DNA of 64,000 nucleotides from Massilia sp. WG5. GTDB lineage: Bacteria > Pseudomonadota > Gammaproteobacteria > Burkholderiales > Burkholderiaceae_D. Below, piece after piece: positions 1 to 8,888 of this stretch; position 1 is the first letter of the stretch, and the number at the start of each line of letters is the position of its first letter. Under the pieces are notes generated by a model. It did no database searches. It saw only the letters and a list, made by a program, of their open reading frames with translations, and was not told where the DNA came from. The DNA is taken from positions 4,898,001-4,962,000 of the forward strand of contig NZ_CP012640.2 in NCBI RefSeq assembly GCF_001412595.2. The letters run 5' to 3'. A program made the translations under genes and the position numbers.

Positions 1-1881
1 CACGTGCCTTCCGGCCTGCACGACGACAGCGACGTGCTGAGCTTTTCCTCGACCATCCTGGGCGACGTGCCGACCGGCCGCCTGCACAAGCTGCTGGTCG
101 AGACCGGCAAGGCCAGCCAGGTCTTCTCCTTCGGCCAGACCGGCTATGCGCCCGGCCTGCAGTACTTCGGGGCGGTGGTCAAGAAGGGCCAGGACATCGA
201 GCCGGTGCGCGCCGCCCTCACCGAGGCGGTCGAGAGCTTCGCCCAGCATCCGCCGACGGCCGAGGAAATGGAGCGCACCCGGCGCAGCTACCTGAACGGC
301 TTCGAGCGCAGCCTGAACGATCCGCAGCAGGTCGGCGTTGCGCTGTCCGACACCATCGCGCTGGGCGACTGGCGCCTGTTCTTTGTCGGGCGCGACAAGG
401 TCGCGAAGATCACGGCGGCGCAGGTTGCCGAAGCGTCGGCCCGCTACTTCAAGCGCGACAACCGCATCACCGGCGTCTTCCTTCCCGACGAGAATCCGCA
501 GCGCGCCGTGGTCCCGCCGGCCCCCAGCGTGGAAAGCCTGCTGAAGGACTTCAAGCCGCAAGCCTCGAACCTGAGCGCCGAGGACTTCGAGCCGACCCAG
601 GCCAACATCATGAAGCGCACCACGCTCACCACGGCGGGCGGCGTCAAGCTGGCCCTGCTGCCGAAGAAGAACCGCGGCCAGACTGTCACGGTCGACCTGC
701 GCCAGCATTTCGGCGATGAGCAGAACCTGTTCGGCAAGGGCGCGGTGCCGGGTCTGACGGCGGCCATGCTGATGCGCGGCGCCGACGGCTACGACCGCGT
801 GCAGCTCGCCGACGCCTTCGACAAGCTGAAGGTGGCCGGCGGCCTGACCCATTTCCAGACCACGCGCGAGAACCTGGCGGAAGCCCTGAAACTGGTCGCC
901 CACGTGCTGAAGGCGCCGAGCTTCCCGGCCGCCGAGTTCGAGCAGCTGCGCCAGCAGTCGCTGGTGGCGCTCGAAGCCAGCCGCGGCGAACCGCCGAACA
1001 TCGCCTCGCGCGCGCTGAACGAGCATTTCGACATTTATCCGAAAGGCGACATCCGCCACGAGACCACGCTGGACGAGGACATCGCCGACCTGAAGAGCGC
1101 GACCCTGGACCAGGTCAAGGCCTTCCACCACGACTACTACGGCAGCAACCCGGCCGAACTGTCCATCGTCGGCGACTTCGACGCCAAGGAAATCGTGCCC
1201 CTGGTCGACAATCTGTTCGGTGCTTGGCGCGCGCCGATGCACGTGTCGCCGGTGCTGCGCAAGCATGCGGAGATCGCGCCCATACATGAGATGTTGAACA
1301 CGCCCGATAAAGAGAACGGGTTCTACACCGCGCGTATGAATCTGGACCTGAACATCGACGACCCGGACTATCCGGCGCTGATGCTGGCCGATTACATCTT
1401 CGGCGGCGGCGGCGGCCTGAAGTCGCGCCTGCTCGACCGCATCCGCCAGAAGGAGGGTCTGTCCTATGGCGGCGGCACCCAGCTGGTGGCGGGCGACATG
1501 GACCGCGCCGGCATGTTCGCGATCAGCGCCATTGCCGCGCCGCAGAACCTGGCCAAGGTCGACGTCGCCGTGCGCGAGGAACTGGCGCGCGCGCTGAAGG
1601 ATGGATTCACGGCAGCGGAACTCGCCGGGGCCAAATCCGGTCTCATGCAGCAGAGGATCCAGAACCGCGCCGACGACGGTGCGCTGGCGGCCGGCTGGAC
1701 CTCCTACCTGTACCGTGGCAAAACCTATGAATGGTCGGCCGAGTTCGAACAACGCCTGATGGCGGTCACGCTGCCGCAGCTGAACGCGGCCTTCCACAAG
1801 GCCATCGATCCGGCCAAATTGTCGGTCGTGATGGCCGGCGATCAAGCCAAGGCCAAGGCCCGGATGAAGCCTGCGCCTTGA
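1..1881 (+). CDS. M16 family zinc protease, C-terminal part (partial)
   Basis: The reading frame is open from base 1, so the gene starts left of the window; 626 residues are visible. The sequence contains two M16 (pitrilysin-like) modules. The LKSRLLDRIRQKEGLSYGGG stretch at about residues 467-486 is the R/Y segment of the C-terminal M16 domain, which completes the active site of the N-terminal catalytic half. The HxxEH zinc motif is not in the visible part and should lie upstream. The protein is probably a periplasmic or outer-membrane-associated peptidase of about 900 residues, but the signal peptide is outside the window. The family call is solid; the substrate is unknown. Confidence 0.9.
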   Translation, partial: HVPSGLHDDSDVLSFSSTILGDVPTGRLHKLLVETGKASQVFSFGQTGYAPGLQYFGAVVKKGQDIEPVRAALTEAVESFAQHPPTAEEMERTRRSYLNGFERSLNDPQQVGVALSDTIALGDWRLFFVGRDKVAKITAAQVAEASARYFKRDNRITGVFLPDENPQRAVVPPAPSVESLLKDFKPQASNLSAEDFEPTQANIMKRTTLTTAGGVKLALLPKKNRGQTVTVDLRQHFGDEQNLFGKGAVPGLTAAMLMRGADGYDRVQLADAFDKLKVAGGLTHFQTTRENLAEALKLVAHVLKAPSFPAAEFEQLRQQSLVALEASRGEPPNIASRALNEHFDIYPKGDIRHETTLDEDIADLKSATLDQVKAFHHDYYGSNPAELSIVGDFDAKEIVPLVDNLFGAWRAPMHVSPVLRKHAEIAPIHEMLNTPDKENGFYTARMNLDLNIDDPDYPALMLADYIFGGGGGLKSRLLDRIRQKEGLSYGGGTQLVAGDMDRAGMFAISAIAAPQNLAKVDVAVREELARALKDGFTAAELAGAKSGLMQQRIQNRADDGALAAGWTSYLYRGKTYEWSAEFEQRLMAVTLPQLNAAFHKAIDPAKLSVVMAGDQAKAKARMKPAP

Positions 1882-2021
1882 ATGCAACACTCAGCAGTTC
1901 ATATTTGAAGAAATGGCTGAGAAACTTGGTTAATGCCCGGTGCGGGCGCTATGATGTTGCTTATCGGAAGTATTGCTAAGAAGCAGCAAACATTGCGCTT
2001 GGAACTTGTAAAGGAAGCATC

Positions 2022-2813
2022 ATGAAGGGCATGACCAAACCGCAGCCGAGCGGGATTTCCTACGCCGGCAAGGTGGTGCTGGTAACGGGCGCCGCCAGCG
2101 GCATCGGGCGCGCGATCGCGTTGGCATTCGGGCGCGCGGGCGCATGCGTGGTCGTCGCCGACACCTCGGTCGACGGCGGGCACATGACGGCCGCGCTGAT
2201 CGTCGAGGCGGGCGGCAAGGCTTTGTTTGTTAAAACAAATGTAACGGCCGCAAGCGAGGTCGAAGCGCTGATCGACAAGGCGGTCTCGCACTACGGCCGT
2301 ATCGACGTCGCCGTGAACGGCGCCGGCATCGAGGAAGAATCGTTGCCGCTGGCCGAGGGTGAGGACACGCAGTTCGACCGCATCATGAACGTCAACGTCA
2401 AGGGCGTCTGGCTGTGCATGAAGAGCCAGCTGCGCCAGATGCTGAACCAGGAAGGCGGCGGCGTGATCTGCAACGTGGCCGATGCCGGCGGCCTGGTGGC
2501 GGCGCCGAACCGCGCCATCTACGCGGCCTCCAAGCATGCCGTGGTCGGCATGACCAAGACCGCGGCCGTGGAATACGCCAAGTCGGGCATCCGCGTGAAC
2601 AGCCTGTGCCCGGGCGCCGTGAAGACCCCGATGCTGGCCCGCATGCTCGAGCGGGAGCCGGGGCGCGACAAGAAACTGAAGGCCGTCCACCCGATGGGCC
2701 GCATCGCCGAACCGGCCGAGGTCGCCAGCGCGGCCCTGTGGCTGTGCTCGGAGCACGCGTCCTTCGTCACCGGCCACCAGCTGGCCATCGACGGCGGCCT
2801 TACCGCCATGTAA
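2022..2813 (+). CDS. SDR family NAD(P)-dependent oxidoreductase
   Basis: A 263-residue classical short-chain dehydrogenase/reductase. The Rossmann cofactor motif TGAASGIG lies at residues 22-29, the NAG-type motif is NGAG (about residues 103-106), and the catalytic YAASK begins at about Y167 with K171. The C-terminus GHQLAIDGGLTAM is typical of the family. The ATG at 2022 is preceded by an AAAGGA Shine-Dalgarno sequence. It stands alone: the next gene is convergent and a strong palindrome lies between the stops. Substrate cannot be told from sequence; glucose- or acyl-type alcohols are both possible for this family. Confidence 0.9.
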   Translation: MKGMTKPQPSGISYAGKVVLVTGAASGIGRAIALAFGRAGACVVVADTSVDGGHMTAALIVEAGGKALFVKTNVTAASEVEALIDKAVSHYGRIDVAVNGAGIEEESLPLAEGEDTQFDRIMNVNVKGVWLCMKSQLRQMLNQEGGGVICNVADAGGLVAAPNRAIYAASKHAVVGMTKTAAVEYAKSGIRVNSLCPGAVKTPMLARMLEREPGRDKKLKAVHPMGRIAEPAEVASAALWLCSEHASFVTGHQLAIDGGLTAM

Positions 2814-2815
2814 AG

Positions 2816-2840
2816 CGCGTGGGCTCTCCGAGCCCACGCG
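2816..2840. repeat. REP-like palindrome between convergent genes
   Basis: An 11-bp perfect stem with a TCC loop sits between the stops of the SDR and GntR genes. There is no T-run, so it is not a classic terminator on either strand. Its core GTGGGCTCTCCGAGCCCAC recurs exactly at 46093-46111, so this is one copy of a dispersed palindrome that may also act in 3'-end formation. Confidence 0.6.
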
Positions 2841-2844
2841 GCAT

Positions 2845-3585
2845 TTACGCCGCGCTGAGCTCGGCCACGAAGTCGTACATATCGCCGCGGAAGTAGGAGC
2901 GGCAGAATTCCACCGCCTGCCCATCCGGCAGGAAGCCCAGCCGCTCCACGCACAGCCCGGCATCTCCTTCCTTCGATTGCAGCAGCTTGGCCTGCTCGGC
3001 GTTCAGCAGCAGCGCCGACAGCCGCTGCAGCGCCCGCACCGGGCGCTTGCCGGCCGCTTCCAGCGCTTCGTACATCGAGGCGTCGACCGCATCCAGCGAG
3101 GGCAGGGCGGACGCCGCGATGGTCGCGTATTCCAGGCACATCGGCATGTCGTCGGCATAGCGGATGCGGTTGAAGCGGTACACCGCCGCGCCCGGCGACA
3201 GGCGCAGGCGCAGCGCCTCTTCCGGCGTCACCGTTCCTTCCGAACGCTTGAGCCAGACGCTGCGCGGCGTCCTGCCGCGCGAGCGCATGTCCTCGGAGAA
3301 GGAGGTCAGCTTGGCGAAATTCTTTTCGATGCGCCGGTTGATGAAGTTGCCCGAGCCCGGGCGGCGCACGAGGAGCCCTTCCTCGACCAGGCCGTCGATC
3401 GCCTTGCGTACCGTGATGCGCGAGATGTCCAGCTCGGACGCCAGCTGGCGCTCGGCCGGCAGGGCTTCGGCGGGGCCGTAGACGCCGCGGTCGATCGCTT
3501 CGCGCAGGGCGCGCTGCAACTGCTGGTAGAGCGGCAGGTTGCTGGTGGCGGAGAGGTGATGCATTAACTGCGCGAGAGAAGACAT
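2845..3585 (-). CDS. GntR/HutC family transcriptional regulator, probable nag repressor
   Basis: A 246-residue protein with an N-terminal winged helix (about residues 13-80, including RQLASELDISRITVRKAIDG) and a UTRA ligand domain (about 95-235). The start at the ATG of MSSLAQLMHH is chosen because the winged helix begins a few residues later; the frame stays open further upstream but that sequence lies antisense to the next gene. UTRA regulators of this class bind sugar phosphates such as GlcNAc-6-P. A TGGTATT-type 7-4-7 element 44 bp upstream matches one in front of the nag operon at 10.9 kb, which suggests autoregulation and control of that operon. Confidence 0.88.
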   Translation of the reverse strand: MSSLAQLMHHLSATSNLPLYQQLQRALREAIDRGVYGPAEALPAERQLASELDISRITVRKAIDGLVEEGLLVRRPGSGNFINRRIEKNFAKLTSFSEDMRSRGRTPRSVWLKRSEGTVTPEEALRLRLSPGAAVYRFNRIRYADDMPMCLEYATIAASALPSLDAVDASMYEALEAAGKRPVRALQRLSALLLNAEQAKLLQSKEGDAGLCVERLGFLPDGQAVEFCRSYFRGDMYDFVAELSAA

Positions 3586-3628
3586 GCGGCGAAGCGCATA
3601 ACGCTTTAAAGGTGAGTGACCCGCCGAT

Positions 3629-3646
3629 AATACCAAAAAAAGACCG
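3629..3646 (-). promoter_or_regulatory. Candidate NagQ/NagR-type operator
   Basis: On the minus strand this reads CGGTCTT-TTTT-TGGTATT, a 7-4-7 imperfect direct repeat. The same layout (AGGTATT-TAAT-TGGTATT) occurs before nagK. From memory, GntR-type GlcNAc regulators of Xanthomonas (NagQ/NagR) use imperfect TGGTATT repeats spaced by 4 bases. It lies 44 bp upstream of the GntR start, consistent with autoregulation. The left half matches only 5 of 7 bases. Confidence 0.5.
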
Positions 3647-3659
3647 CTTGCCAGGCCGT

Positions 3660-4727
3660 CTATTTGGGCCGCGGATTGGACAGCCCGCGGTTCGGCTGGA
3701 TCAGCTTGCCCGAGCGGATATCCCGCACCGCCGCTCCCACCGAGCGCGCCACGTTGCGCACCTCTTCCTGGAAGGCGGTGTCGCGGTCCAGGGTCTCGTG
3801 GCTCTGCGCATACGATTCGTAGTAGCCGACGAAGCGGTCGAGTTGCGACGTCGGGCTGGCCGAGATCAGGCCCATCCAGTCCAGCCAGTCGGACAGCGAA
3901 CGGCGCGTCCCTTCGATGCCGGCCACGTCGCCATGCACCACCAGGCCGTAGGCGCGCCCGGCCAGGTGCTTCGGGTAGCTCCAGTCCTGTTCCAGCGCCT
4001 TGGCTTCTTCGGCTTGCTTGCCGTGGGTCGAGCTGGGGTCGGGGTTGCCGCCGTCGGCGCAGACCAGGCGGTCGATCATCAGCTTGAGCACGGCCGGCGC
4101 CTGGTACCAGTAGACCGGGGTGAGGATGATGACCGCGTGCGCCGACACCCACTTCTCGTAGATCTCGTTCATCCAATCATTGTTCTGGTGCAGCGAATGG
4201 TTCGGATAGCAGCTGCAGGGCCAGTGGCACAGCGGCATCGCGGTCGACACGCAAGCCTTGCAGGGGTGGATGTGGCGGTCGAAATCCGAAATGATGCGGG
4301 AGAGGTCGAGCAGGTCGGTGTCGAAGCCTTCTTCAAGCAGGACTTCCTCGCATAGCTTGCTCAGGCGCCAGGTCTTGGAAACCTCGCCGGGACAGCTGCC
4401 GTCGTTGCGGGCGGCGCCGTTGATCAGGAGGATGCGGCTGAGCGTGGCCGGATCCTTCTGCTTCGCTTCGGCGGCCAGCAGGCGGTCGCGCGCTTCCTTC
4501 CACTCGACGGACAGGTCGTAGTCCGGGTCGGCGAATCCGGGCCCGGCCTTCACCGTCACCGGCGCCTTGTGCGAGCCGACATAGGCCTGCCAGGCTATTT
4601 CCTCGACGGAAGCCAGTTCATGGCCGACGTTCTCGTAGAGCGGGTCGAAGAAATTGCGGGAGAAGCGCAGGCGGAATTCGTCGCGGTTGAGCTTGGCGGG
4701 CGCCTGGCCCTTGCGTACGGTAGTCAT
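3660..4727 (-). CDS. NADPH-dependent FMN reductase-like flavoprotein
   Basis: A 355-residue protein. Residues from about 97 to 245 resemble the FMN_red/flavodoxin-like fold: a phosphate-loop-like ILLINGAARNDGS after the first strand, and ILTPVYWYQAPAVLKLMIDR, the usual flavin-contacting strand and helix. The N-terminal 95 residues are an extension of unknown function, and a cluster of cysteines (CKAC, CHWPCSC, about residues 158-175) is unusual for a simple reductase. It is cytosolic with no signal peptide. Probable role is two-electron reduction of quinones or other acceptors with NAD(P)H; the acceptor is unknown. Confidence 0.8.
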   Translation of the reverse strand: MTTVRKGQAPAKLNRDEFRLRFSRNFFDPLYENVGHELASVEEIAWQAYVGSHKAPVTVKAGPGFADPDYDLSVEWKEARDRLLAAEAKQKDPATLSRILLINGAARNDGSCPGEVSKTWRLSKLCEEVLLEEGFDTDLLDLSRIISDFDRHIHPCKACVSTAMPLCHWPCSCYPNHSLHQNNDWMNEIYEKWVSAHAVIILTPVYWYQAPAVLKLMIDRLVCADGGNPDPSSTHGKQAEEAKALEQDWSYPKHLAGRAYGLVVHGDVAGIEGTRRSLSDWLDWMGLISASPTSQLDRFVGYYESYAQSHETLDRDTAFQEEVRNVARSVGAAVRDIRSGKLIQPNRGLSNPRPK

Positions 4728-4807
4728 AGCGGCCTTTTCGGAGGATGTGCCGCCCGATTATGGAGCGGCAATCGCACGGGGCCGGTACGCCAGCTAACAA
4801 AGCCATG

Positions 4808-4844
4808 AAAAAGGCGGTGCGGCCCAGGGGACCGCACCGCCTTT
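4808..4844 (-). terminator. Rho-independent terminator of the TPR gene
   Basis: A perfect 13-bp stem (AAAGGCGGTGCGG paired with its complement) lies 27 bases downstream of the TPR gene stop and is followed on the minus strand by a T-run. Confidence 0.85.
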
Positions 4845-4870
4845 GGCAATGCAATAGCGTCGCGACGCGC

Positions 4871-6175
4871 TTACTTGGCGCTGGAGCCGCCCGGATTCGG
4901 GTGGTTGGCCAGCACGATGAAGTACTTGGCGATGTCGGACAGGCCGCCGCCCGCTTTCACGGACTGGAAGGTGGCGATCGCCTTGTCCTTCTGGCCGGCG
5001 CGAAGGTAAGCCATGCCCAGGCGCAGCCTGGCTTCGTCGGGCGCCTTCAGGCCGCCCTTGGCGATACCCTGGTCGATGAAGCCGATGCCCTTGTCGAACT
5101 GGTCCATGGTCACGTAAGCCCAGCCCAGGTTGACCAGGCCGGCGCCGGTCTTCGACTTGGCGGCCGAGGCTTCGCCGGACGCGATGTTCTTGGCGTCGTT
5201 GGCGGCTTCCTTGGTGGCGCGGTCGCGCAGCTGGCGGTGCTGGGCGGCCGAGCTGCCGGTGCCCAGTGCGCCGGCGGCAAAGCCGGCGTCCACGACCTTC
5301 TTGGCTTCGGTCGGGAAGCCATCCTTCAGCGCCAGTTCGGCCAGCTCGGTGTACATCTCCGGGGTCATGACCTTCACGGCTGCGAATTCGAGGCGCAGCA
5401 CGTCGTTGATGTTGGCTTCCTGGAAGCCCGGCTTGCGCACGATGCCGCGGTTGATCGTGTCCATCCAGTAATCGTCGTTCGGATAGTAGGTGATCAGCTG
5501 CTCGAGGCCGTACAGGTAGGCGTTGTCATCCTTGACGCGGTTGGCGGCCGAGGCGAACAGGCGCAGGTCTTCCAGCGCCGGGGTCTTGCCGGCCTTTTGC
5601 GCGGCTTCCAGTTGCGGACGCAGCAGCTTCAATGCGTTCGCGAAATCGTTGCTCAGGTAGTAGGAGCGCACCAGCGGGCCGTTGGCGGCGTCCGAATTCG
5701 GATTCTCGGCCTGGAAGCGCTTGAACCATTCGATCGCCTTCGGATAGTTCTTGGCGTTGTAGTACATGCCGGCCAGGGCCTGGGTGAATTGCGGCTTGTC
5801 GGCTTCCGGCAGCTTGCCCGAGGCCAGGATCGCTTCCAGGGCGGCGATCGAGTTCTGTTCGTTGCCGCTCGCGGTGGCCAGCGACAGCTTCATGCGGTTC
5901 AGCACATAGGTTTCATACGGGGTCTTGTCCGGGAAAGCTTCGGCCTGGGTGACGCGGTTCTGCACTTCCGTGTAGTTCTTCGCATCCATCAGCGGCTTGA
6001 TCTGTGCAGGGTCGAGCAGCTTGAACAATTCCGGGCGGACCGTATCCGGCTTCGGCTGGGCGGCGGCCGGGGCATTCTTGTCTTGCGCGTAGGCGCTGTG
6101 CACCAGGGCCGGCGCAGCGTTCAGGCCGATGGCGGCCAGCATCAGGGCAAGGCGGGCAAAACGGAATTGGGACAT
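4871..6175 (-). CDS. Secreted TPR (tetratricopeptide) repeat protein
   Basis: A 434-residue protein with an N-terminal signal peptide (hydrophobic LALMLAAIGLNAAPALVHSAYA, cleavage near residue 30) followed by helical repeats of TPR type, clearest near the C-terminus (LVNLGWAYVTMDQFDKGIGF and LRLGMAYLRAGQKDKAIATF). TPR arrays mediate protein-protein contacts; an exported one would act as a periplasmic scaffold. No enzyme motif is visible. It is monocistronic with its own terminator. Confidence 0.82.
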   Translation of the reverse strand: MSQFRFARLALMLAAIGLNAAPALVHSAYAQDKNAPAAAQPKPDTVRPELFKLLDPAQIKPLMDAKNYTEVQNRVTQAEAFPDKTPYETYVLNRMKLSLATASGNEQNSIAALEAILASGKLPEADKPQFTQALAGMYYNAKNYPKAIEWFKRFQAENPNSDAANGPLVRSYYLSNDFANALKLLRPQLEAAQKAGKTPALEDLRLFASAANRVKDDNAYLYGLEQLITYYPNDDYWMDTINRGIVRKPGFQEANINDVLRLEFAAVKVMTPEMYTELAELALKDGFPTEAKKVVDAGFAAGALGTGSSAAQHRQLRDRATKEAANDAKNIASGEASAAKSKTGAGLVNLGWAYVTMDQFDKGIGFIDQGIAKGGLKAPDEARLRLGMAYLRAGQKDKAIATFQSVKAGGGLSDIAKYFIVLANHPNPGGSSAK

Positions 6176-6331
6176 GAATAATCCTTCTCTTTAATGATTG
6201 CTAACTCGGACAAAGCGTGCATTGTCCCACAAACTACAACATCGGGCCGGACAATTGTGCCGCAGTCGAGGCCGTGGGAAACGCGTCGTTACAATGCGTT
6301 ACTGCACCTGCATTCCAGCAATTTCACGTGA

Positions 6332-7810
6332 TCAAAATCCGGGTACCGGACACCGGCCTTCGGCCTCGATCTCGCCCGCCAGCCAGGCATTCACGGCGTC
6401 CAGCGCCGGCGGTGCGAAGCCATACGTCATCAGGGCAGGCGCGGCGAAGTCGAGCGCCTGGTAGGGGTTCCACAGCGCGAGGTGGAGATCGGGCTTCCAG
6501 GTGTCGCGCGCATGCGGGCCATAGCGGCGGCGCGAGGTCGAGGCCAGCACCGTGAAGCGGCCGTCCCGGGGCAGCGCGTTCCAGTCGAAGGTTTCGGGAT
6601 CGGCAAAGGTCACCAGCTCGACCTCGTACAGCCTGCCGAGCGAGGCCGCGATGCGGGCCGCCGGCACGCCCGCTTCCGAGACGCCGTCGCTGACCACGTC
6701 CTGGCGCGCCAGCAGGCGGATCTTGCTGCCGGGCGCAGGGCGATGCGGATTGCCGCGCGCGGTGAGGGCGCGGCGCCAGGCGCGCGCCATCAGGGCGCGG
6801 TCTTCCTGTTCGGTGGCGTACGGGGTGCCGGCGGCCGGATGCGCCTGCGCCAGCTTGTCCAGGCGCTCGATGCGGGCGTGCACGCCGTCGAGCGGCAGGC
6901 TGCCGTCGGCGATCGCGGCGGCGATGGCGTCGAGCGTCGCTTCCTGCGTCTCGCGGCTGCCGATCGCCATCACCATGTCGGCGCCCGCCGCCAGGGCGTT
7001 GACGGCCGCTTCGCCCGCGCCGTAGCGGTGCGCGATCGCATGCATGTCCATGCCGTCGGTGATGATCACGCCCTGGTAGCCCATCCGCCCGCGCAGCAGG
7101 TCGGTCAGGATCGCGCGCGACATGGTCGCCGGCCTGTCCGGATCGAGCGCGGGGTAGACGATGTGGGCCGTCATCACGGCCGGCGCATGCGGGGCGCAAG
7201 CGCGGAAGGGCGCGAACTCGAAGCGTTCCAGCTCGGCCAGGTCTTTGTCGACGGTCGGCAGGTCGCGGTGCGAATCGACGTGGGTGTCGCCGTGGCCGGG
7301 GAAGTGCTTGACGCAGCAGGCCACGCCTTCCGCTTCGCTGCCTTCCATCCAGGCCATCGCCAGTTCGGCCGCGCGCACCGGGTCGGCGCCGAAGGAGCGC
7401 TCGGCGATGACGGGGTTGCGCGGATTGTTGTTCAGGTCCAGCACCGGCGCGAAGTTCCAGTTGAAGCCCATGGCCTTCACGGCGCGGGCGACGGCGGCGC
7501 CGACTTCCTTCGCCAATCCGGTATCGTCGGCCGCGCCCAGGGCCATCGCGGACGGCGGCGGCGGCACCCACAGCGAGCGCACCACGGCGCCGCCTTCCTG
7601 GTCGAGCGCGAGCAGCGCCTGCGGGCCCATGGCCTCTGCCAGAGCGTCGGTGAAGCGGGTCAGCTGGGCCGCATCCGTCATGTTCTGGCGGAACAGGCAG
7701 GCGCCACGGATGGCGTTCTCGCGGATGAAGGCGGCGGTGCCGGCGTCGAGTTCGGTGCCGAACAGCCGGATCATGATCAGCTGGCCGGCGAGTTTCCGGA
7801 ATTCGTTCAT
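6332..7810 (-). CDS. nagZ: Glycoside hydrolase family 3 beta-N-acetylhexosaminidase
   Basis: A 492-residue GH3 enzyme. The NagZ signature KHFPGHGDTHVDSHRDLP lies at about residues 169-186; its Asp-His pair is the general acid/base of NagZ enzymes, and the nucleophile Asp is in the IITDGMDMHAI segment near residue 245. The usual proteobacterial NagZ has about 340 residues; this one carries an extra C-terminal alpha/beta domain of about 150 residues like the two-domain Gram-positive forms. No signal peptide, so it is cytosolic and would release GlcNAc from imported muropeptides or chitooligosaccharides, feeding nagK and nagA encoded just upstream. It is the last gene of the nag operon, 31 bp after the deaminase gene. 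Confidence 0.92.
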   Translation of the reverse strand: MNEFRKLAGQLIMIRLFGTELDAGTAAFIRENAIRGACLFRQNMTDAAQLTRFTDALAEAMGPQALLALDQEGGAVVRSLWVPPPPSAMALGAADDTGLAKEVGAAVARAVKAMGFNWNFAPVLDLNNNPRNPVIAERSFGADPVRAAELAMAWMEGSEAEGVACCVKHFPGHGDTHVDSHRDLPTVDKDLAELERFEFAPFRACAPHAPAVMTAHIVYPALDPDRPATMSRAILTDLLRGRMGYQGVIITDGMDMHAIAHRYGAGEAAVNALAAGADMVMAIGSRETQEATLDAIAAAIADGSLPLDGVHARIERLDKLAQAHPAAGTPYATEQEDRALMARAWRRALTARGNPHRPAPGSKIRLLARQDVVSDGVSEAGVPAARIAASLGRLYEVELVTFADPETFDWNALPRDGRFTVLASTSRRRYGPHARDTWKPDLHLALWNPYQALDFAAPALMTYGFAPPALDAVNAWLAGEIEAEGRCPVPGF

Positions 7811-7841
7811 ATGATTTGTTCGCTCAGTTTGCTCGGTTTGC

Positions 7842-8888
7842 TCAGTTTGTTCTGGTGACCTTGCTGAGGTGGCGCGGCTGGTCCGGATTCAGGCCGCGCG
7901 CCTTCGACAGATGCGCGGCCATCACGTAGAAGGCCTGGATCGCGACGATCGGGTCGAGATCGGGCGTGCTTGCCGTCGGCAGGTCGAGGTCGCGGCCCGG
8001 CACGTCGCGCGGCGCGGCCAGCAGCACGCGTGCGCCGCGTCCGCGCATCTCGTCGGCCAGCGCCACCAGGCCGGCCTGGGCCGGGCCGCGGGTCGCGAAG
8101 ATCAGCAGCGGATAGCCTTCCTCGATCAGGGCCATCGGGCCGTGCTTGATCTCGGCGCCGGAGAAGGCTTCCGCCTGCAGGGCCGAGGTCTCCTTGAATT
8201 TCAGGGCCGCTTCCAGCGCCACCGGAAAGCTGATGCCGCGCCCGACCACCATGATGTTGCGGGCCGGGGCCAGCACATCGATCGCCTTCGACCAGTCGCA
8301 TTCGGCAGCGCCTTGCAGCGCATCGGGCAGGGCGCGCAGGCCGTCGCGCAGTTCGTCGCGCATCTTGCCCTCGTCCTGCCACTCGGCCACCAGGCGTGCG
8401 CCGGCGGTCAGGCTGGTGATGAAGCTCTTGGTCGCGGCCACGCTCTGCTCCTTGCCGGCGTGCAGGGGCATCGCCCATTCGGCCGCCTGCGCAAGAGGGG
8501 ACGATACGTCGTTGACCAGCGCGACCGTGGTGGCGCCGCCGTCGCGGAAGTAGCGGATCGGCTCGACCACGTCGGGGCTCTGGCCCGACTGCGAGATCGA
8601 CACGGCCAGCGTGTCCCGGGTCTGCAGCGGCGACTTGTACAGGGTCACCAGCGACATCGGCAGCGAGGTCACCAGGCGGCCGAGGCGCGCCATGGTCAGA
8701 TAGGCGAAGTAGCTGGACGCGTGGTCCGAGCTGCCGCGCGCCACCGTCACCACGTTGTTGAAGCTGGCCGCGCGCAATTGGCGGCCGAGTTCCGCATAGC
8801 GTTCGACGTCGTTCGACAGTTGCAGCGCGACGCAATGGGCGGCGGACTTGGCTTCTTCCAGCATCAGCGAGGTGGATTCAGAGCTCAC
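7842..8888 (-). CDS. SIS-type glucosamine-6-phosphate deaminase (NagB-II)
   Basis: A 348-residue protein of two SIS domains (about residues 35-175 and 200-335), related to the isomerase half of GlmS and to AgaS. SISQSGQSPD and VGRGISFPVALEAALKFKE are the phosphosugar-binding signatures. In operons with nagA and nagK this family (NagB-II) supplies GlcN-6-P deaminase activity in place of NagB. The GTG at 8888 is chosen as start because GGAG sits 6 bases upstream; this makes the gene overlap the nagA end by 11 bp. An open frame continues further upstream but only antisense-like residues are there. Confidence 0.88.
   Translation of the reverse strand: MSSESTSLMLEEAKSAAHCVALQLSNDVERYAELGRQLRAASFNNVVTVARGSSDHASSYFAYLTMARLGRLVTSLPMSLVTLYKSPLQTRDTLAVSISQSGQSPDVVEPIRYFRDGGATTVALVNDVSSPLAQAAEWAMPLHAGKEQSVAATKSFITSLTAGARLVAEWQDEGKMRDELRDGLRALPDALQGAAECDWSKAIDVLAPARNIMVVGRGISFPVALEAALKFKETSALQAEAFSGAEIKHGPMALIEEGYPLLIFATRGPAQAGLVALADEMRGRGARVLLAAPRDVPGRDLDLPTASTPDLDPIVAIQAFYVMAAHLSKARGLNPDQPRHLSKVTRTN

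Noticed and set aside
2845..4176. A 443-residue minus-strand frame covering the GntR gene and 600 bp more
   Set aside because: The upstream 197 codons lie antisense-like over the flavoprotein gene and have shadow composition; the GntR protein starts at 3585.
4734..4804. A further copy of the CTAACAAAAG-ended element, suggested by GCTAACAAAGCC at 4794
   Set aside because: Only 9 bases match and there is no inverted partner.
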